NCBI GenBank assembly: GCA_965116335.1
Contig: OZ220677.1
Location: 1,736,001 to 1,800,000, forward strand
DNA length: 64,000 bases
Reading direction: 5' to 3'
Origin: G963663315 sp965116335
GTDB taxonomy: Bacteria; Pseudomonadota; Gammaproteobacteria; Arenicellales; Poriferihabitantaceae
Shown here: piece after piece, positions 24,117-33,477 of the stretch
Layout of the letters: each line of letters starts with the position of its first letter
Numbering within the stretch: the stretch's first letter is position 1
The notes under the pieces: model-generated
What the model saw: only the letters and a program-made list of their open reading frames with translations
Databases searched by the model: none
What the model was told of the DNA's origin: nothing
Made by a program: the position numbers and the translations under genes

Positions 24117-26618
24117 ATGAAACCATCCCAACTCCTGACATTTTCACTTCGCCTGATGTTGCGCGAATGGCGCAGCGGCGAACTGACCATACTGTTGCTT
24201 GCGCTGGTGGTGGCCATCGTCAGCCACACGGCTATCGGCCATTTCACAGACCGGATCAGCCGGAGTATGTCAATCAATGCCCAACATGTCATCGGCGGTG
24301 ACCTGGTACTGTCCGGCAGCAGACCATTCAACCCAGAGGTGCGAGCGGAAGCAGACCGGCGCAATCTCGAAGTCGCCAGCACGCAACGCTTTGTCACGAT
24401 TGCGGGCAACGATGACATTCTCCTGGTTGCGGTCAAGTCTGTAGACGACAACTATCCCCTGAAAGGGAGCCTGCGAGTGACTCGCGAACTCTACGGCGCC
24501 GAAGAATCAGTAAACACTGGTCCGGCGCCCGGTGAGGCCTGGGTAGAGGCTCGGGTATTGCACGCTCTGGGGGTCGAACCGGGAGACAGCATCACGATCG
24601 GAGAAACGGCCTTTACGATCACCCGAATCCTGACTTATGAACCGGACCGTGGAAACAGTTTCTACAATTTCAATCCGCGGGTGATGATCCACCAGAACGA
24701 CCTTGAGGATACCGGGGTCATCCAGCCCGGAAGCCGTATCCGCTATCAGAACATGTTCGCGGGGGACACGGAACAGGTGAACGGCTTTCGCGCATGGCTG
24801 CAACCCAGGTTGAAGCCGGGGCAGCGTATCCACAATCTCGCCGAAGACCGCCCGGCGCTGGATGAAGCCCTGAACAAGGCAAGGCAATATACTGGCCTGG
24901 CCAGTCTGGTGGCGTTGCTGCTGGCTGCGGTGGCCATCGCCAACAGCGGGCGGCATTACAGTGAACGCCATTATGACACGAGCGCATTGTTGCGCTGCCT
25001 CGGATGCAGACAGAACGATATTCTCGGTATTTATGTGTTTCAACTGCTGCTGTTGGCACTGATCGGTGGGATTCTGGGCAACCTGCTCGGATGGGCAACC
25101 CAGGCTGGCCTGATTGCGGCGCTTGGCACCTTGTTGCCTGAAAATGTCCCGGGCATCGGTCTCATGCCGGTATTGTCCGGCCTGTTTCTCGGCTTCGCGG
25201 CGTTGCTCGGCTTCACCCTGCCATCGGTATTACGGCTGCGCTCGGTGCCGCCCCAGCGGGTACTGCGTAAAGACCTGAGCCCACTGCCCCTGTCCGCCAG
25301 GCTGGTATACGGTGCGACGTTGCTCCTGATTGTGGCGCTGATGTGGATTTATACCGGCAATATCGTCCTGACTCTGGGAATGGTTGCGGGCAGCGCTGTA
25401 GTAATCGCCGTTGCCGCGCTGGTGATTGGCGGGATATTCCGCCTGCTGGGGCGGGCGCTTTTCCTGATTCCCGCCGCCATCCGCGCCGGAGTCCGGAATT
25501 TCCTCCGCCGACAACAGGGAACCGTGATCCAGACCATGGTTTTTGGATTGACCATCATGACCATGCTGGTGGTGTTGATGCTACGGACAGAACTTGTTTC
25601 TACCTGGCAACAGACCGTGCCCGAAGACGCTCCCAACCATTTCGTGCTCAACATCCAGTCCCATGAAACCGATTCCTGGGCCGACTTCACTGCCCGACAG
25701 GGGATTGCCGCTGATCGTTTGTATCCGGTGGTTCGCGGGAGACTGATCCGTATCAATGACATACCGGTTCTGGATCACGTCAGCAAGGAGGAGCAGGACG
25801 AGGACGGTATCCAGCGGGAGTTGAACCTCACCTGGTTAAAAGACCTGCCACCGGACAACAAGCTGACCGCCGGGGATTGGTGGCAACCGGATGATCGCGG
25901 CCATATCCGCGTTTCGGTGGAAAGCGAATTGGCGGAGAGTCTCAACATCGTCATCGGAGACGAACTCATGTTTTTCACCGGCGACCATAACTGGACAGCA
26001 GAGGTCACCAGCCTGCGTAGCGTGAAATGGGACAATTTCAAGCCTAACTTCTACATGGTTTTCAACCATGGGGCGCTGGATGCCCTGCCTGCCTCCTGGA
26101 TCGGCAGTTTCTTCCTCGAGAGCGAACGCAAGAAACTGCTGGTGGACATGGTGCGCACCTTTCCTTCCGTCACCCTGCTTGAGGTGGATGCCATCTTAAA
26201 GCAAGTCAAGTCAATTATCAGCCAGGTCACGCTGGCGGTAGAGTCCATTCTTCTCTTCGTTCTGGCGGCGGGATTGATGATTACCCTTTCAGCCGTTCAG
26301 GGCAGCATGAACGAGCGACTCCGGGAGGGCGCCCTGATCCGAACTCTGGGCGGCAGCCGTAAACTCCTGCGACTCAACCAGTGGAGTGAATTCGCCAGCA
26401 TGGGATTGCTCGCCGGCCTGATTGGCGTACTGGGGGCCGAACTCGTGATTGCGCTGCTGTACTGGCAGATATTTGATCTGGACTACACGCCAACCTGGTG
26501 GGCATGGGGCCTTGTGCCACCCGCTTCCGCCATGCTGATCGGACTTGCCGGTATCTGGAGTAGCCAGCGCATCCTGGCAGGCCCTCCGGTCACGATCTTA
26601 AGACAGACCGATGCCTGA
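24117..26618 (+). CDS. ybbP: ABC transporter permease, FtsX-like (YbbP)
   Basis: An 833-residue inner-membrane protein. The first transmembrane helix (ELTILLLALVVAIVSHTAIG) is followed by a large periplasmic domain, then two FtsX/MacB-type permease blocks. The first is ASLVALLLAAVAIANSGRHY and onward; the second is SILLFVLAAGLMITLSAVQGS near the C-terminus. The length and ten-helix plan match YbbP. The ATG at 24117 is five bases after the ybbA stop. The last codons overlap the next gene by eight bases, so that gene is probably in the same operon. Confidence 0.93.
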   Translation: MKPSQLLTFSLRLMLREWRSGELTILLLALVVAIVSHTAIGHFTDRISRSMSINAQHVIGGDLVLSGSRPFNPEVRAEADRRNLEVASTQRFVTIAGNDDILLVAVKSVDDNYPLKGSLRVTRELYGAEESVNTGPAPGEAWVEARVLHALGVEPGDSITIGETAFTITRILTYEPDRGNSFYNFNPRVMIHQNDLEDTGVIQPGSRIRYQNMFAGDTEQVNGFRAWLQPRLKPGQRIHNLAEDRPALDEALNKARQYTGLASLVALLLAAVAIANSGRHYSERHYDTSALLRCLGCRQNDILGIYVFQLLLLALIGGILGNLLGWATQAGLIAALGTLLPENVPGIGLMPVLSGLFLGFAALLGFTLPSVLRLRSVPPQRVLRKDLSPLPLSARLVYGATLLLIVALMWIYTGNIVLTLGMVAGSAVVIAVAALVIGGIFRLLGRALFLIPAAIRAGVRNFLRRQQGTVIQTMVFGLTIMTMLVVLMLRTELVSTWQQTVPEDAPNHFVLNIQSHETDSWADFTARQGIAADRLYPVVRGRLIRINDIPVLDHVSKEEQDEDGIQRELNLTWLKDLPPDNKLTAGDWWQPDDRGHIRVSVESELAESLNIVIGDELMFFTGDHNWTAEVTSLRSVKWDNFKPNFYMVFNHGALDALPASWIGSFFLESERKKLLVDMVRTFPSVTLLEVDAILKQVKSIISQVTLAVESILLFVLAAGLMITLSAVQGSMNERLREGALIRTLGGSRKLLRLNQWSEFASMGLLAGLIGVLGAELVIALLYWQIFDLDYTPTWWAWGLVPPASAMLIGLAGIWSSQRILAGPPVTILRQTDA

Positions 26619-27771
26619 ATCGGCTGGAGTTGCAATTCGTGTTTGTGATTCTATTGATGCGATCTCAAGCCAGCAATGGAACCGGCTGGTGCGGGGGAAC
26701 TACCCTTTCCTGAATCACGGGTTTTTATCCGCGGTGGAACAATTCGACTGTATCGGTGAGCAGGTCGGATGGATTCCCCGTCATCTGATCTGCCAACAGG
26801 ACCAGACCCTGGTCGCCGCGATGCCGGTTTACGAAAAGCATAATTCCTGGGGCGAGTTCGTATTTGACCATGCCTGGGCTGATGCTTTCCACCGATACGG
26901 AGTCCCATACTATCCGAAGCTGATCAATGCAGTACCGTTCACCCCGGCTTGTGGTCAACGCATTCTGATTGATGGAGAACATCGGCAAGAATGGGCGCAG
27001 GCGCTGATCCGGGCAGCAAAAACCTGTGCACGGGAATACCGATACAGCGGCGTTCACTGTCTGTTTCCAGAGCACAGCGACTACCAGCTGCTCAATCGGC
27101 TGGAAGCGGTCTCGCGCTATGATTGTCAGTTCCATTGGCATAACCGGGGCTATACCCGATTCGAGGATTTCCTGGCAGCACTGAAATCCAGAAAGCGGAA
27201 AATCATCCTCCGGGAAAGGCGCAAAGTAGCAGATGCCAATGTGCAGGTCACATGGCTGGACGGGAATGAAGCAACCGAGGCGGACTGGCATGCGTTCACC
27301 CGGCTATACCAGAAAATCTATGACCGGAAATATGGCATACCCGCATTCAACCTGGCCTTCTTCACCGCGGTCAGCCAGGCTATGCCCGACCAGATTCATC
27401 TGGTATCCGCGAAAGTGGACGGGCACAGCGTCGCGGCAGCGCTGATGTACAGTGACGATACCACCCTGTATGGTCGTCATTGGGGATGTGATCACTATGT
27501 CGATTGTCTGCACTTCGAGGTCTGTTACTATCAGGGCATTGAATACTGCATTCGGCGCGGGCTGGAACGATTCGACCCCGGTGCCCAGGGCGAACATAAA
27601 ATCGCGCGCGGCTTTGAGCCGACCCGGACCCATTCCCTGCACTGGATGTCAGACAACCCGTTCAATCAGGCCATCGGGCAGTTCGTCCAGCTTGAACAGG
27701 TCAAAGTGCAACACTACATGGAAGCGGTAACCGCCCACTCCCCGTATAATGCCGCGCACAGAGAGCCATGA
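26611..27771 (+). CDS. Acyltransferase-like protein of the FemAB/DUF482 group (GNAT fold)
   Basis: A 386-residue cytosolic protein resembling the peptidogalycan/FemAB-like family (Pfam PF04339). Recognisable parts are WNRLVRGNYPFLNHGFLSAVE, PVYEKHNSWGEFVFDHAWADAF, and the acyltransferase-like block LYGRHWGCDHYVDCLHFEVCYYQGIEYC, ending with HKIARGFEPTRTHSLHWM. The family is thought to transfer acyl or aminoacyl groups, but no activity is established. It overlaps ybbP by eight bases in a different frame, so it is likely translated from the same message. Confidence 0.82.
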   Translation: MPESAGVAIRVCDSIDAISSQQWNRLVRGNYPFLNHGFLSAVEQFDCIGEQVGWIPRHLICQQDQTLVAAMPVYEKHNSWGEFVFDHAWADAFHRYGVPYYPKLINAVPFTPACGQRILIDGEHRQEWAQALIRAAKTCAREYRYSGVHCLFPEHSDYQLLNRLEAVSRYDCQFHWHNRGYTRFEDFLAALKSRKRKIILRERRKVADANVQVTWLDGNEATEADWHAFTRLYQKIYDRKYGIPAFNLAFFTAVSQAMPDQIHLVSAKVDGHSVAAALMYSDDTTLYGRHWGCDHYVDCLHFEVCYYQGIEYCIRRGLERFDPGAQGEHKIARGFEPTRTHSLHWMSDNPFNQAIGQFVQLEQVKVQHYMEAVTAHSPYNAAHREP

Positions 27772-27992
27772 AAGCCAACTCGCGATGGGATTCAGGTATC
27801 GCAGGGGCAAAAAGTCACTGTGCCCGCCCAACCATCCGTCATTCCTGTATGTGTTCAGTAATTCCCTTGATAAGCGGGAATCCACAACCTGCGGCATGAT
27901 GATTGCTTTATGCCACCATGGGCGGTAATATCCAGCCCCCGAAAAATCTTCACATCCAAAAGCGAATTCTGACCGGAGAACCTGAGTAAACC
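27772..27992. other. Non-coding gap before tpiA with degenerate hairpin sequence
   Basis: No gene is supported in these 221 bases. The piece CAGTAATTCCCTTGATAAGCGGGAATCCA near 27857 resembles decayed versions of the short CCCGC...GCGGG hairpins found elsewhere in the window (49930, 63833). No terminator or clear promoter was seen. Confidence 0.4.
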
Positions 27993-28766
27993 GTGCGTAC
28001 AACCCTGATTGCTGGAAACTGGAAAATGAATGGCGACCCGGCCATGGCCCGGGCTGTGTGCGAGGATATTGTCGCAGGCACCCGCGAACGGGGAGAGGAT
28101 AGCGCGGATAACACCGGCAAGTCGGACATTCTGGTCTGCCCTCCCTTTACTCTGTTATCGACGGTTGAGCCAATTATTCGGGACAGTGTCTGCCAGCTGG
28201 GCGCCCAGGACATGGCAGCGAGTCCGAATGGCGCATTTACCGGCCAGATTTCCTCGACCATGCTGCTCGATTGCGGGTGCAGCCATGTTATCCTCGGACA
28301 TTCCGAACGTCGTACCCTGTGCGGTGAATCGGACCAGATGGTGGCAGACAAAGCGGGACGGGCGGTTGCCGATGGGCTGGTCGCGGTCGTATGCGTCGGT
28401 GAAACCCGGGCAGAACGCGAGTCAGGCGTAACCAAACAAGTGGTACAACGACAAGTCCAGGCAGTGATTGATAGCGTGGGCATCCGGCAATTCAAGGATG
28501 TCGTGATCGCTTACGAGCCAGTCTGGGCAATCGGAACCGGCCTTTCCGCCACGCCGGAACAGGCCGGACAGGTTCATCGGTTGATTCGCCAGCAGTTGGC
28601 CCGACATGATGCCGGTATCGCAGAAGGCTGCCGGATACTGTATGGCGGCAGCATGAAGCCAGACAACGCAGGCGAATTACTGGCCAAACCGGATGTCGAC
28701 GGCGGCCTGATTGGCGGTGCCGCATTGAAAGCGGAAGACTTCCTGGATATTTGCTTCGCCAGCTGA
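27993..28766 (+). CDS. tpiA: Triosephosphate isomerase
   Basis: Interconverts dihydroxyacetone phosphate and glyceraldehyde-3-phosphate in glycolysis and the Calvin cycle. The 257-residue sequence starts with GTG at 27993 (MRTTLIAGNWKMNG, with the catalytic Lys and Asn). The electrophilic His is in VILGHSERR and the catalytic Glu in AYEPVWAIGTG. The phosphate-binding ILYGGSMKPDN and VDGGLIGGAALKAEDF motifs are present. It lies upstream of secG, the usual gammaproteobacterial order. Confidence 0.96.
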   Translation: MRTTLIAGNWKMNGDPAMARAVCEDIVAGTRERGEDSADNTGKSDILVCPPFTLLSTVEPIIRDSVCQLGAQDMAASPNGAFTGQISSTMLLDCGCSHVILGHSERRTLCGESDQMVADKAGRAVADGLVAVVCVGETRAERESGVTKQVVQRQVQAVIDSVGIRQFKDVVIAYEPVWAIGTGLSATPEQAGQVHRLIRQQLARHDAGIAEGCRILYGGSMKPDNAGELLAKPDVDGGLIGGAALKAEDFLDICFAS

Positions 28767-28801
28767 CCTAAACGAAAAGTCAAACACACTAATATACAAT
28801 T

Positions 28802-29164
28802 ATGATCTCCAATCTCCTACTGGTTGTTCATCTAATCATCGCAGTTACCATCGTCGTACTGGTACTGCTGCAACAGGGCAAAGGCTCGGAAATGGGCGCA
28901 GCGTTCGGTGGTGGTTCCTCGCAATCCCTGTTCGGCGCGAGAGGTTCAGCTAACTTCCTGAGCCGTGTTACCTCTACGCTGGTAACCATATTCTTCATCA
29001 CCAGCCTGGTTTTGGCCTTCCTGTATACGCGCCAGGGTGAAGAAACCAGCATACTGACCGAATCCGTCATCAACCAGACGGACGAGCAAGTTGAGGAAGC
29101 AGCCGCTACGGACACGGCAACACAGACCGGGGACTCTGACATCCCCGCAACACCGGAAAACTGA
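28802..29164 (+). CDS. secG: Preprotein translocase subunit SecG
   Basis: SecG is the small stimulatory subunit of the SecYEG protein channel. The 120-residue protein has two transmembrane helices (LLLVVHLIIAVTIVVLVLLQ and TSTLVTIFFITSLVLAFLY) separated by the conserved cytoplasmic loop QGKGSEMGAAFGGGSSQSLFGARGS. The C-terminal tail is acidic and threonine-rich. It is 35 bases after tpiA and is followed immediately by a tRNA-Leu gene, which may be processed from the same transcript. Confidence 0.95.
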   Translation: MISNLLLVVHLIIAVTIVVLVLLQQGKGSEMGAAFGGGSSQSLFGARGSANFLSRVTSTLVTIFFITSLVLAFLYTRQGEETSILTESVINQTDEQVEEAAATDTATQTGDSDIPATPEN

Positions 29165-29174
29165 AACACAAACA

Positions 29175-29259
29175 GCCGAAGTGGTGGAATTGGTAGACAC
29201 GCAGTCTTGAGGGGGCTGTGCTTCACGGCGTGAGGGTTCGAGTCCCTCCTTCGGCACCA
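29175..29259 (+). tRNA. leuU: tRNA-Leu (anticodon GAG), CCA encoded
   Basis: A class II tRNA of 85 bases. The acceptor arms are GCCGAAG (29175-29181) and CTTCGGC (29249-29255), followed by A and an encoded CCA. The anticodon stem CAGTC/GGCTG encloses the loop TTGAGGG, giving anticodon GAG, which reads CUU and CUC. A long variable arm and the T-loop GGTTCGAGTCC are present. secG followed by leuU matches E. coli, but the metY-rimP-nusA genes that follow there are absent. Confidence 0.95.
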
Positions 29260-29347
29260 GTTATGTTACACCGTCACCCCGATAAACTTGAACTGAAACC
29301 GGGGCGGGAAACCACGATACGCCAGAAGTCGGACTGTTCTCGTGTTT

Positions 29348-30163
29348 TCACCGCCCCCTGGCTCCCCGCTTCTTCGGGACCTTGGGCGTGAATATCCTGC
29401 CGCTCTCCTGATTGCTGGAAACCAGGGTGATGGCTTCTGGCGGCAGTTTGAGGAAGGAACCCGGTTTGAGGCCGCGTGGCAATGCGATCGCGCCGTATCG
29501 TATCCGGTTCAATCGGTTCACCCGGCAGCCGATAGCTTCCCACATTCTACGCACAGCGCGGTATTTGCCTGACGTGATCGTTACCGAATACCAACTGTTG
29601 GAGTGGTCTCCCGACTGTTTGTTGAGCGCGTAAATCCGGTCGAAGCGAGTCAGGGCGCCATCGATTTTTATTCCCGATTTCAGTTTTTCGATGCCGCTGC
29701 CGGTCACTTCACCGAATATGCGGCACAGGTATTCGCGCTCAAGCCCAAGCCCGGGGTGCATCAGATGATTGGCGAGTTCACCGTCATTGGTGAACAACAT
29801 GAGGCCGCGAGTGTTGATGTCCAGCCGCCCCACCGCCACCCATCTCTGCCCTTTTATCGCAGGCAGATTTCTGAATACAGTCGGTCTGTTGCCGGGGTCG
29901 GAACGTGTACATATTTCACCTTCTGGCTTGTTGTAAAGCAATAATTGCCGGTGAGTCTGCTGCTTCTGGCCATAGTGCGCTCGCAACGGTTTGCCGTCAA
30001 TACTGATCCGGCAACCCGATGTCACCCGGTCGCCGGGCCGGGCAATTTCCCCGTCCACTGATATTTTTCCCTGAACCATCCATTGTTCGATTTTTCTTCT
30101 GGAACCGACTCCGAGCGCGGCAAGATATTTCTGTACTCTCTGTCGTTCAACCGGATCAGTCAT
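29348..30163 (-). CDS. rluB: 23S rRNA pseudouridine(2605) synthase
   Basis: RluB/RsuA-family pseudouridine synthase. The ATG at 30163 overlaps the end of scpB and starts MTDPVERQRVQKYLAALG, the S4 domain. The catalytic motif is GRLDINTRGLMLFTNDG, with the nucleophilic Asp in RLD. The C-terminal domain has the family segment KYRAVRRMWEAIGCRVNRLNRIRYG. At 271 residues it fits RluB. The frame is open upstream to 30250, but that part reads through scpB. It is the last gene of the trpS-scpA-scpB-rluB operon and converges toward tRNA-Leu. Confidence 0.94.
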   Translation of the reverse strand: MTDPVERQRVQKYLAALGVGSRRKIEQWMVQGKISVDGEIARPGDRVTSGCRISIDGKPLRAHYGQKQQTHRQLLLYNKPEGEICTRSDPGNRPTVFRNLPAIKGQRWVAVGRLDINTRGLMLFTNDGELANHLMHPGLGLEREYLCRIFGEVTGSGIEKLKSGIKIDGALTRFDRIYALNKQSGDHSNSWYSVTITSGKYRAVRRMWEAIGCRVNRLNRIRYGAIALPRGLKPGSFLKLPPEAITLVSSNQESGRIFTPKVPKKRGARGR

Positions 30164-30788
30164 CACTGGCCTGCACATCCGGTGGCGCTTCGACAGGCGG
30201 CGAGAGTCCAGAGTCTTTGGCCAGTTCCTCCGCGACTTCGGCAAATTCACGTTGCTCCATTAACGGCGGCAGGTCGCCCAGCGATTGCAGATTAAAATAG
30301 GCCAGAAACTGCGGCGTTGTCACGAAAAGTTCAGGGCGGCCCGGAACATCCCGCACTCCGGCATGCCGAACCCACTCCCTCTCCAGTAATCGCTGCATGA
30401 TCTCCGGGCTCACCGCCACACCGCGAACTTCCTCGATATCGCCTCGTGTCACCGGTTGACGATAGGCGATAATCGCCAGCGTCTCCAGCTGCGCTCTGGA
30501 CAATTTCGGGGGGCGCCCGGCAAGCAGCTTCCGAATCCATTGGGCGTATCGGGTGCGGGTTTGAATACGATACCCGTTGCCTGTCTTTTTGATTTCGATA
30601 CTGCGGGATTCATAATCGCGCTGCAATTCCCGGATCGCCGATTCCACCTCACCAGAGCGCGGTGCGGCATCCTTGTCAAAAACAGATTGAATCGCCGACA
30701 AGCTCAATGGCGCTTCAGCCACAAAAAGCAGGGCTTCGATTATATTTTTCAGCTCGGATCGGTCGGACCCGGTTGCTTCACTGCTCAT
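30156..30788 (-). CDS. scpB: Segregation and condensation protein B
   Basis: ScpB is a winged-helix kite protein that joins ScpA and SMC in the condensin complex. The 210-residue sequence has the typical EALLFVAEAPLSLSAIQSVF start and the conserved second winged-helix block LETLAIIAYRQPVTRGDIEEVRGV, ending with WVRHAGVRDVPGRPELFVTT. It overlaps scpA by 11 bases upstream and rluB by 8 downstream. The tail beyond residue 185 is low-complexity. No smc gene is in the window. Confidence 0.95.
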   Translation of the reverse strand: MSSEATGSDRSELKNIIEALLFVAEAPLSLSAIQSVFDKDAAPRSGEVESAIRELQRDYESRSIEIKKTGNGYRIQTRTRYAQWIRKLLAGRPPKLSRAQLETLAIIAYRQPVTRGDIEEVRGVAVSPEIMQRLLEREWVRHAGVRDVPGRPELFVTTPQFLAYFNLQSLGDLPPLMEQREFAEVAEELAKDSGLSPPVEAPPDVQASDD

Positions 30789-31587
30789 TTCTTTTCACAT
30801 GAATGGAGCCGAACGGCTCGTTCTGCATGATCACTACCATATCATCGCGCACCAGTTCCAATATCGCCATGAAGCTGACGACCAGCCCGACTCTGCCCTG
30901 CCTGAGATCGAAAAACTCCTCGAATCGCACGAAGCGCGAAGTATTCTGTATTTTACGTAGAATAAATGCCATCTTCTCCCGCATCGTCAAACCTTCCCGG
31001 TCGATTGAGAATGTACGGTTCAAGCGGGAGCGCTCCATTACGTTTCGGAATGCGATTACCAGATCATTGAGTGATGCTCTGGATTCAATCTTGACCGGAT
31101 CAGGGTCCTGGAACCCGACACCGGCCAGATAAATCTCTCTCTCCAGGCGAGGTTTGCTGTCGATATCCTGTGCGGCCTGCCGGAATCTCTCATATTCCTG
31201 TAACCGGCGAACCAGCGCGGCTCTGGGATCGTCCTCGTCTTCTGAGGCTACAGGTTGCAACTGAGGCAACAGCATACGGGATTTGATCTCAGCCAGCATG
31301 GCCGCCATCACCAGATATTCAGCCGCAAGGTCGAGACGGAATTTCCGCATCAATTCGACATATTCCATGTATTGCCTGATGATCAGCGCAACCGGAATAT
31401 CCAGTATGTCGAAGTTCTGCTTGCGAATCAGATAGAGCAGCAAATCCAGGGGACCCTGAAAGGTCTCCAGAAATATTTCCAGCGCGTCCGGGGGGATGAA
31501 CAGGTCCTGGGGCCAGGTTTCCAGCGCTTCACCATGAATCAGTACGGATGCGGGCTGATTGGCAGGACTGGAACCGGGACTGGACAT
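30778..31587 (-). CDS. scpA: Segregation and condensation protein A (kleisin)
   Basis: ScpA is the kleisin that closes the SMC ring. The N-terminal domain contains FQGPLDLLLYLIRKQNFDILDIPVALI, then the ROQYMEYVE-type SMC-contact helix (IRQYMEYVELMRKF) and AAEYLVMAAMLAEIKSRMLLP. The C-terminal winged helix ends FMAILELVRDDMVVIMQ. The ATG at 31587 overlaps the trpS stop (TGATG); a TTG one codon upstream is an alternative. Its length, 269 residues, is normal. Confidence 0.95.
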   Translation of the reverse strand: MSSPGSSPANQPASVLIHGEALETWPQDLFIPPDALEIFLETFQGPLDLLLYLIRKQNFDILDIPVALIIRQYMEYVELMRKFRLDLAAEYLVMAAMLAEIKSRMLLPQLQPVASEDEDDPRAALVRRLQEYERFRQAAQDIDSKPRLEREIYLAGVGFQDPDPVKIESRASLNDLVIAFRNVMERSRLNRTFSIDREGLTMREKMAFILRKIQNTSRFVRFEEFFDLRQGRVGLVVSFMAILELVRDDMVVIMQNEPFGSIHVKRNEQ

Positions 31588-32831
31588 CAACTGTTCTGGT
31601 ATCGGGTTCCGACCGCATCCCGGACAAGCTGCATGGTTTCAAGAGCGGTCTCGCGAGCCTTGCGGTTGCCTTCATGGATGATCTCCCTGACCTGCTGCGG
31701 GTTCGATTCGTAAGGTCGGGCGCGCTGTTGAATTTCGTCCTGTTCTTCGAGGATTTTCTGAATCAACGGTTGCTTGCATGCAAGACAGCCGAAGGCTGCC
31801 GAGCGACAGCCGGAATCAACCCATTCCCGCACCTCTGGTTCACTGTATACCTTGTGCAATTGCCATACCGGGCACTTCTCCGGGTCACCGGGGTCGGTCA
31901 ATCGAACTCTGGCCGGGTCTGTTGGCATCCCCTTGATGGCTTGCCCGACTCGCTTCGGGTCATCTCTCAAAGCGATGATGTTATTGTAGGACTTCGACAT
32001 TTTCTGCCCGTCAAGTCCGGGCATTCTGGCCGCCTCCGTCAGTAGTGCCTCCGGTTCCGGCAGAATGGTTCTGCCCTTGCCTTCAAAAAAACCGAGCAGG
32101 CGATCTTTCTGATCCTGACTGATATTGGATTGCTCATAAATCAGGCTGTGTCCTTCCCGGTGGGCTTGTCTGTCGCCCTGCTCCAACCAGGCCCGTTGCA
32201 AACGTAAAAATGCTTTCGACGATTTCTTACCCATTTGCCGGATCGCCTGATCGACACTGTTCATGAACTCAGGGCCACGCCCGAAAAAGTAATTGAATCG
32301 CCGGGCAACTTCCCGAGTCAGTTCAACATGGGGAACCTGATCTTCTCCCACAGGAACCCAGGCCGCGCGATACATCAGAATGTCTGCGGACTGCAATAGC
32401 GGATAACCCAAAAAGCCATAAGTTGCCAGATCCCGACCTTTCAGTTTCTGTTGCTGATCCTTGAAACTTGGCACCCGCTCCAGCCAGCCGAGCGGCGTGA
32501 CCATGGATAACATCAAATGCAACTCCGCATGTTCGGGCACTTCGCTTTGAATGAACAGGGTAGCCTGCTCAGGGTCTACTCCCGCCGCCAGCCAGTCAAT
32601 CACCATATCCCAGACATTTTCACTCATGGTCTGCGGAGTATCATAATGCGTGGTCAGGGCGTGCCAGTCGGCAACAAAGTAGTAGCATTCATAGTCGCTC
32701 TGCATCTTCACCCAGTTTTTCAGCACGCCGTGAAGATGCCCCAGATGCAGTCGGCCAGTCGGACGCATACCGGACAGCACCCGGTTATTTTCACCCTTAC
32801 CGCTCACCACCGGCCGCTCATCTGTACTCAT
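31587..32831 (-). CDS. trpS: Tryptophan--tRNA ligase
   Basis: Class I aminoacyl-tRNA synthetase charging tRNA-Trp. The ATG at 32831 gives 414 residues starting MSTDERPVVSGKGENN. The HIGH-type motif is RLHLGHLHG and the KMSKS motif is exact, in GLDGQKMSKSYNN. At 414 residues it is longer than E. coli TrpS (334), as in the Pseudomonas-type enzyme with an insertion and C-terminal extension. The frame is open upstream to 32960, but that region lies in the yciO-like gene. It leads into scpA with overlapping codons. Confidence 0.96.
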   Translation of the reverse strand: MSTDERPVVSGKGENNRVLSGMRPTGRLHLGHLHGVLKNWVKMQSDYECYYFVADWHALTTHYDTPQTMSENVWDMVIDWLAAGVDPEQATLFIQSEVPEHAELHLMLSMVTPLGWLERVPSFKDQQQKLKGRDLATYGFLGYPLLQSADILMYRAAWVPVGEDQVPHVELTREVARRFNYFFGRGPEFMNSVDQAIRQMGKKSSKAFLRLQRAWLEQGDRQAHREGHSLIYEQSNISQDQKDRLLGFFEGKGRTILPEPEALLTEAARMPGLDGQKMSKSYNNIIALRDDPKRVGQAIKGMPTDPARVRLTDPGDPEKCPVWQLHKVYSEPEVREWVDSGCRSAAFGCLACKQPLIQKILEEQDEIQQRARPYESNPQQVREIIHEGNRKARETALETMQLVRDAVGTRYQNS

Positions 32832-32850
32832 TTTCTGTATCGAATCCTGT

Positions 32851-33474
32851 TCATTGGATGAAAGAGTCAATCTCACCTTTGCCTGCTCGCAGGACCTCAG
32901 GGATGCCACCGACCAGATTGACGACAGATGTGGGTTCGTTATCACATGGCCCGCCATCAATTACCAGATCAATCTCGTGCTCCAGAACATCGCGAATAAC
33001 TGAAGCGTCATTCATCGGCAGCTCTTCCCCCGGCAATATCAATGTTGAACTCATAATCGGCTCCTGTAACATATCCAGCAGCATTTTTACAATGGGGAAA
33101 TCAGGCACACGCAACCCGATTGACCGACGTTTCGGGTTTTGCAAACGCCTGGGCACTTCACGGGTGGCTGCGAGAATAAATGTATAAGGTCCCGGAGTAA
33201 AGCGTTTTAACAGCCGGTACATATCGTTGTCCACCGTGGCATACAGACTCAATTCAGACAAGTCCTGACAGACCAGGGAAAAGTTATGGTCGCTGCTGAT
33301 CTTCCTGATCTGTGCAATCCGGTTCATCGCCTTCTTGCTGCCCATGGCACATCCCAGGGCGTAGCTCGAATCTGTCGGGTAAGCGATCACGCCGCCCTGT
33401 TTGATGATCTCCACTGCCTGGCGAATCAATCTGCCCTGCGGATTGACCGGATGAATTGAGAAATACTGTGCCAT
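32851..33474 (-). CDS. yciO: Sua5/YciO/YrdC-family protein (YciO-like)
   Basis: A 207-residue protein with the YrdC fold of threonylcarbamoyl-AMP synthases. Recognisable pieces are QGGVIAYPTDSSYALGC (nucleotide-contacting), KKAMNRIAQIRKISSDHNFSLVC, RFTPGPYTFILAA and RRSIGLRVPD. The YciO subgroup is distinct from TsaC, which makes the t6A precursor; its role is less certain. It is followed 20 bases later by trpS and preceded by pcnB on the same strand, a neighbourhood common in Pseudomonas-type genomes. Confidence 0.88.
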   Translation of the reverse strand: MAQYFSIHPVNPQGRLIRQAVEIIKQGGVIAYPTDSSYALGCAMGSKKAMNRIAQIRKISSDHNFSLVCQDLSELSLYATVDNDMYRLLKRFTPGPYTFILAATREVPRRLQNPKRRSIGLRVPDFPIVKMLLDMLQEPIMSSTLILPGEELPMNDASVIRDVLEHEIDLVIDGGPCDNEPTSVVNLVGGIPEVLRAGKGEIDSFIQ

Positions 33475-33477
33475 ACC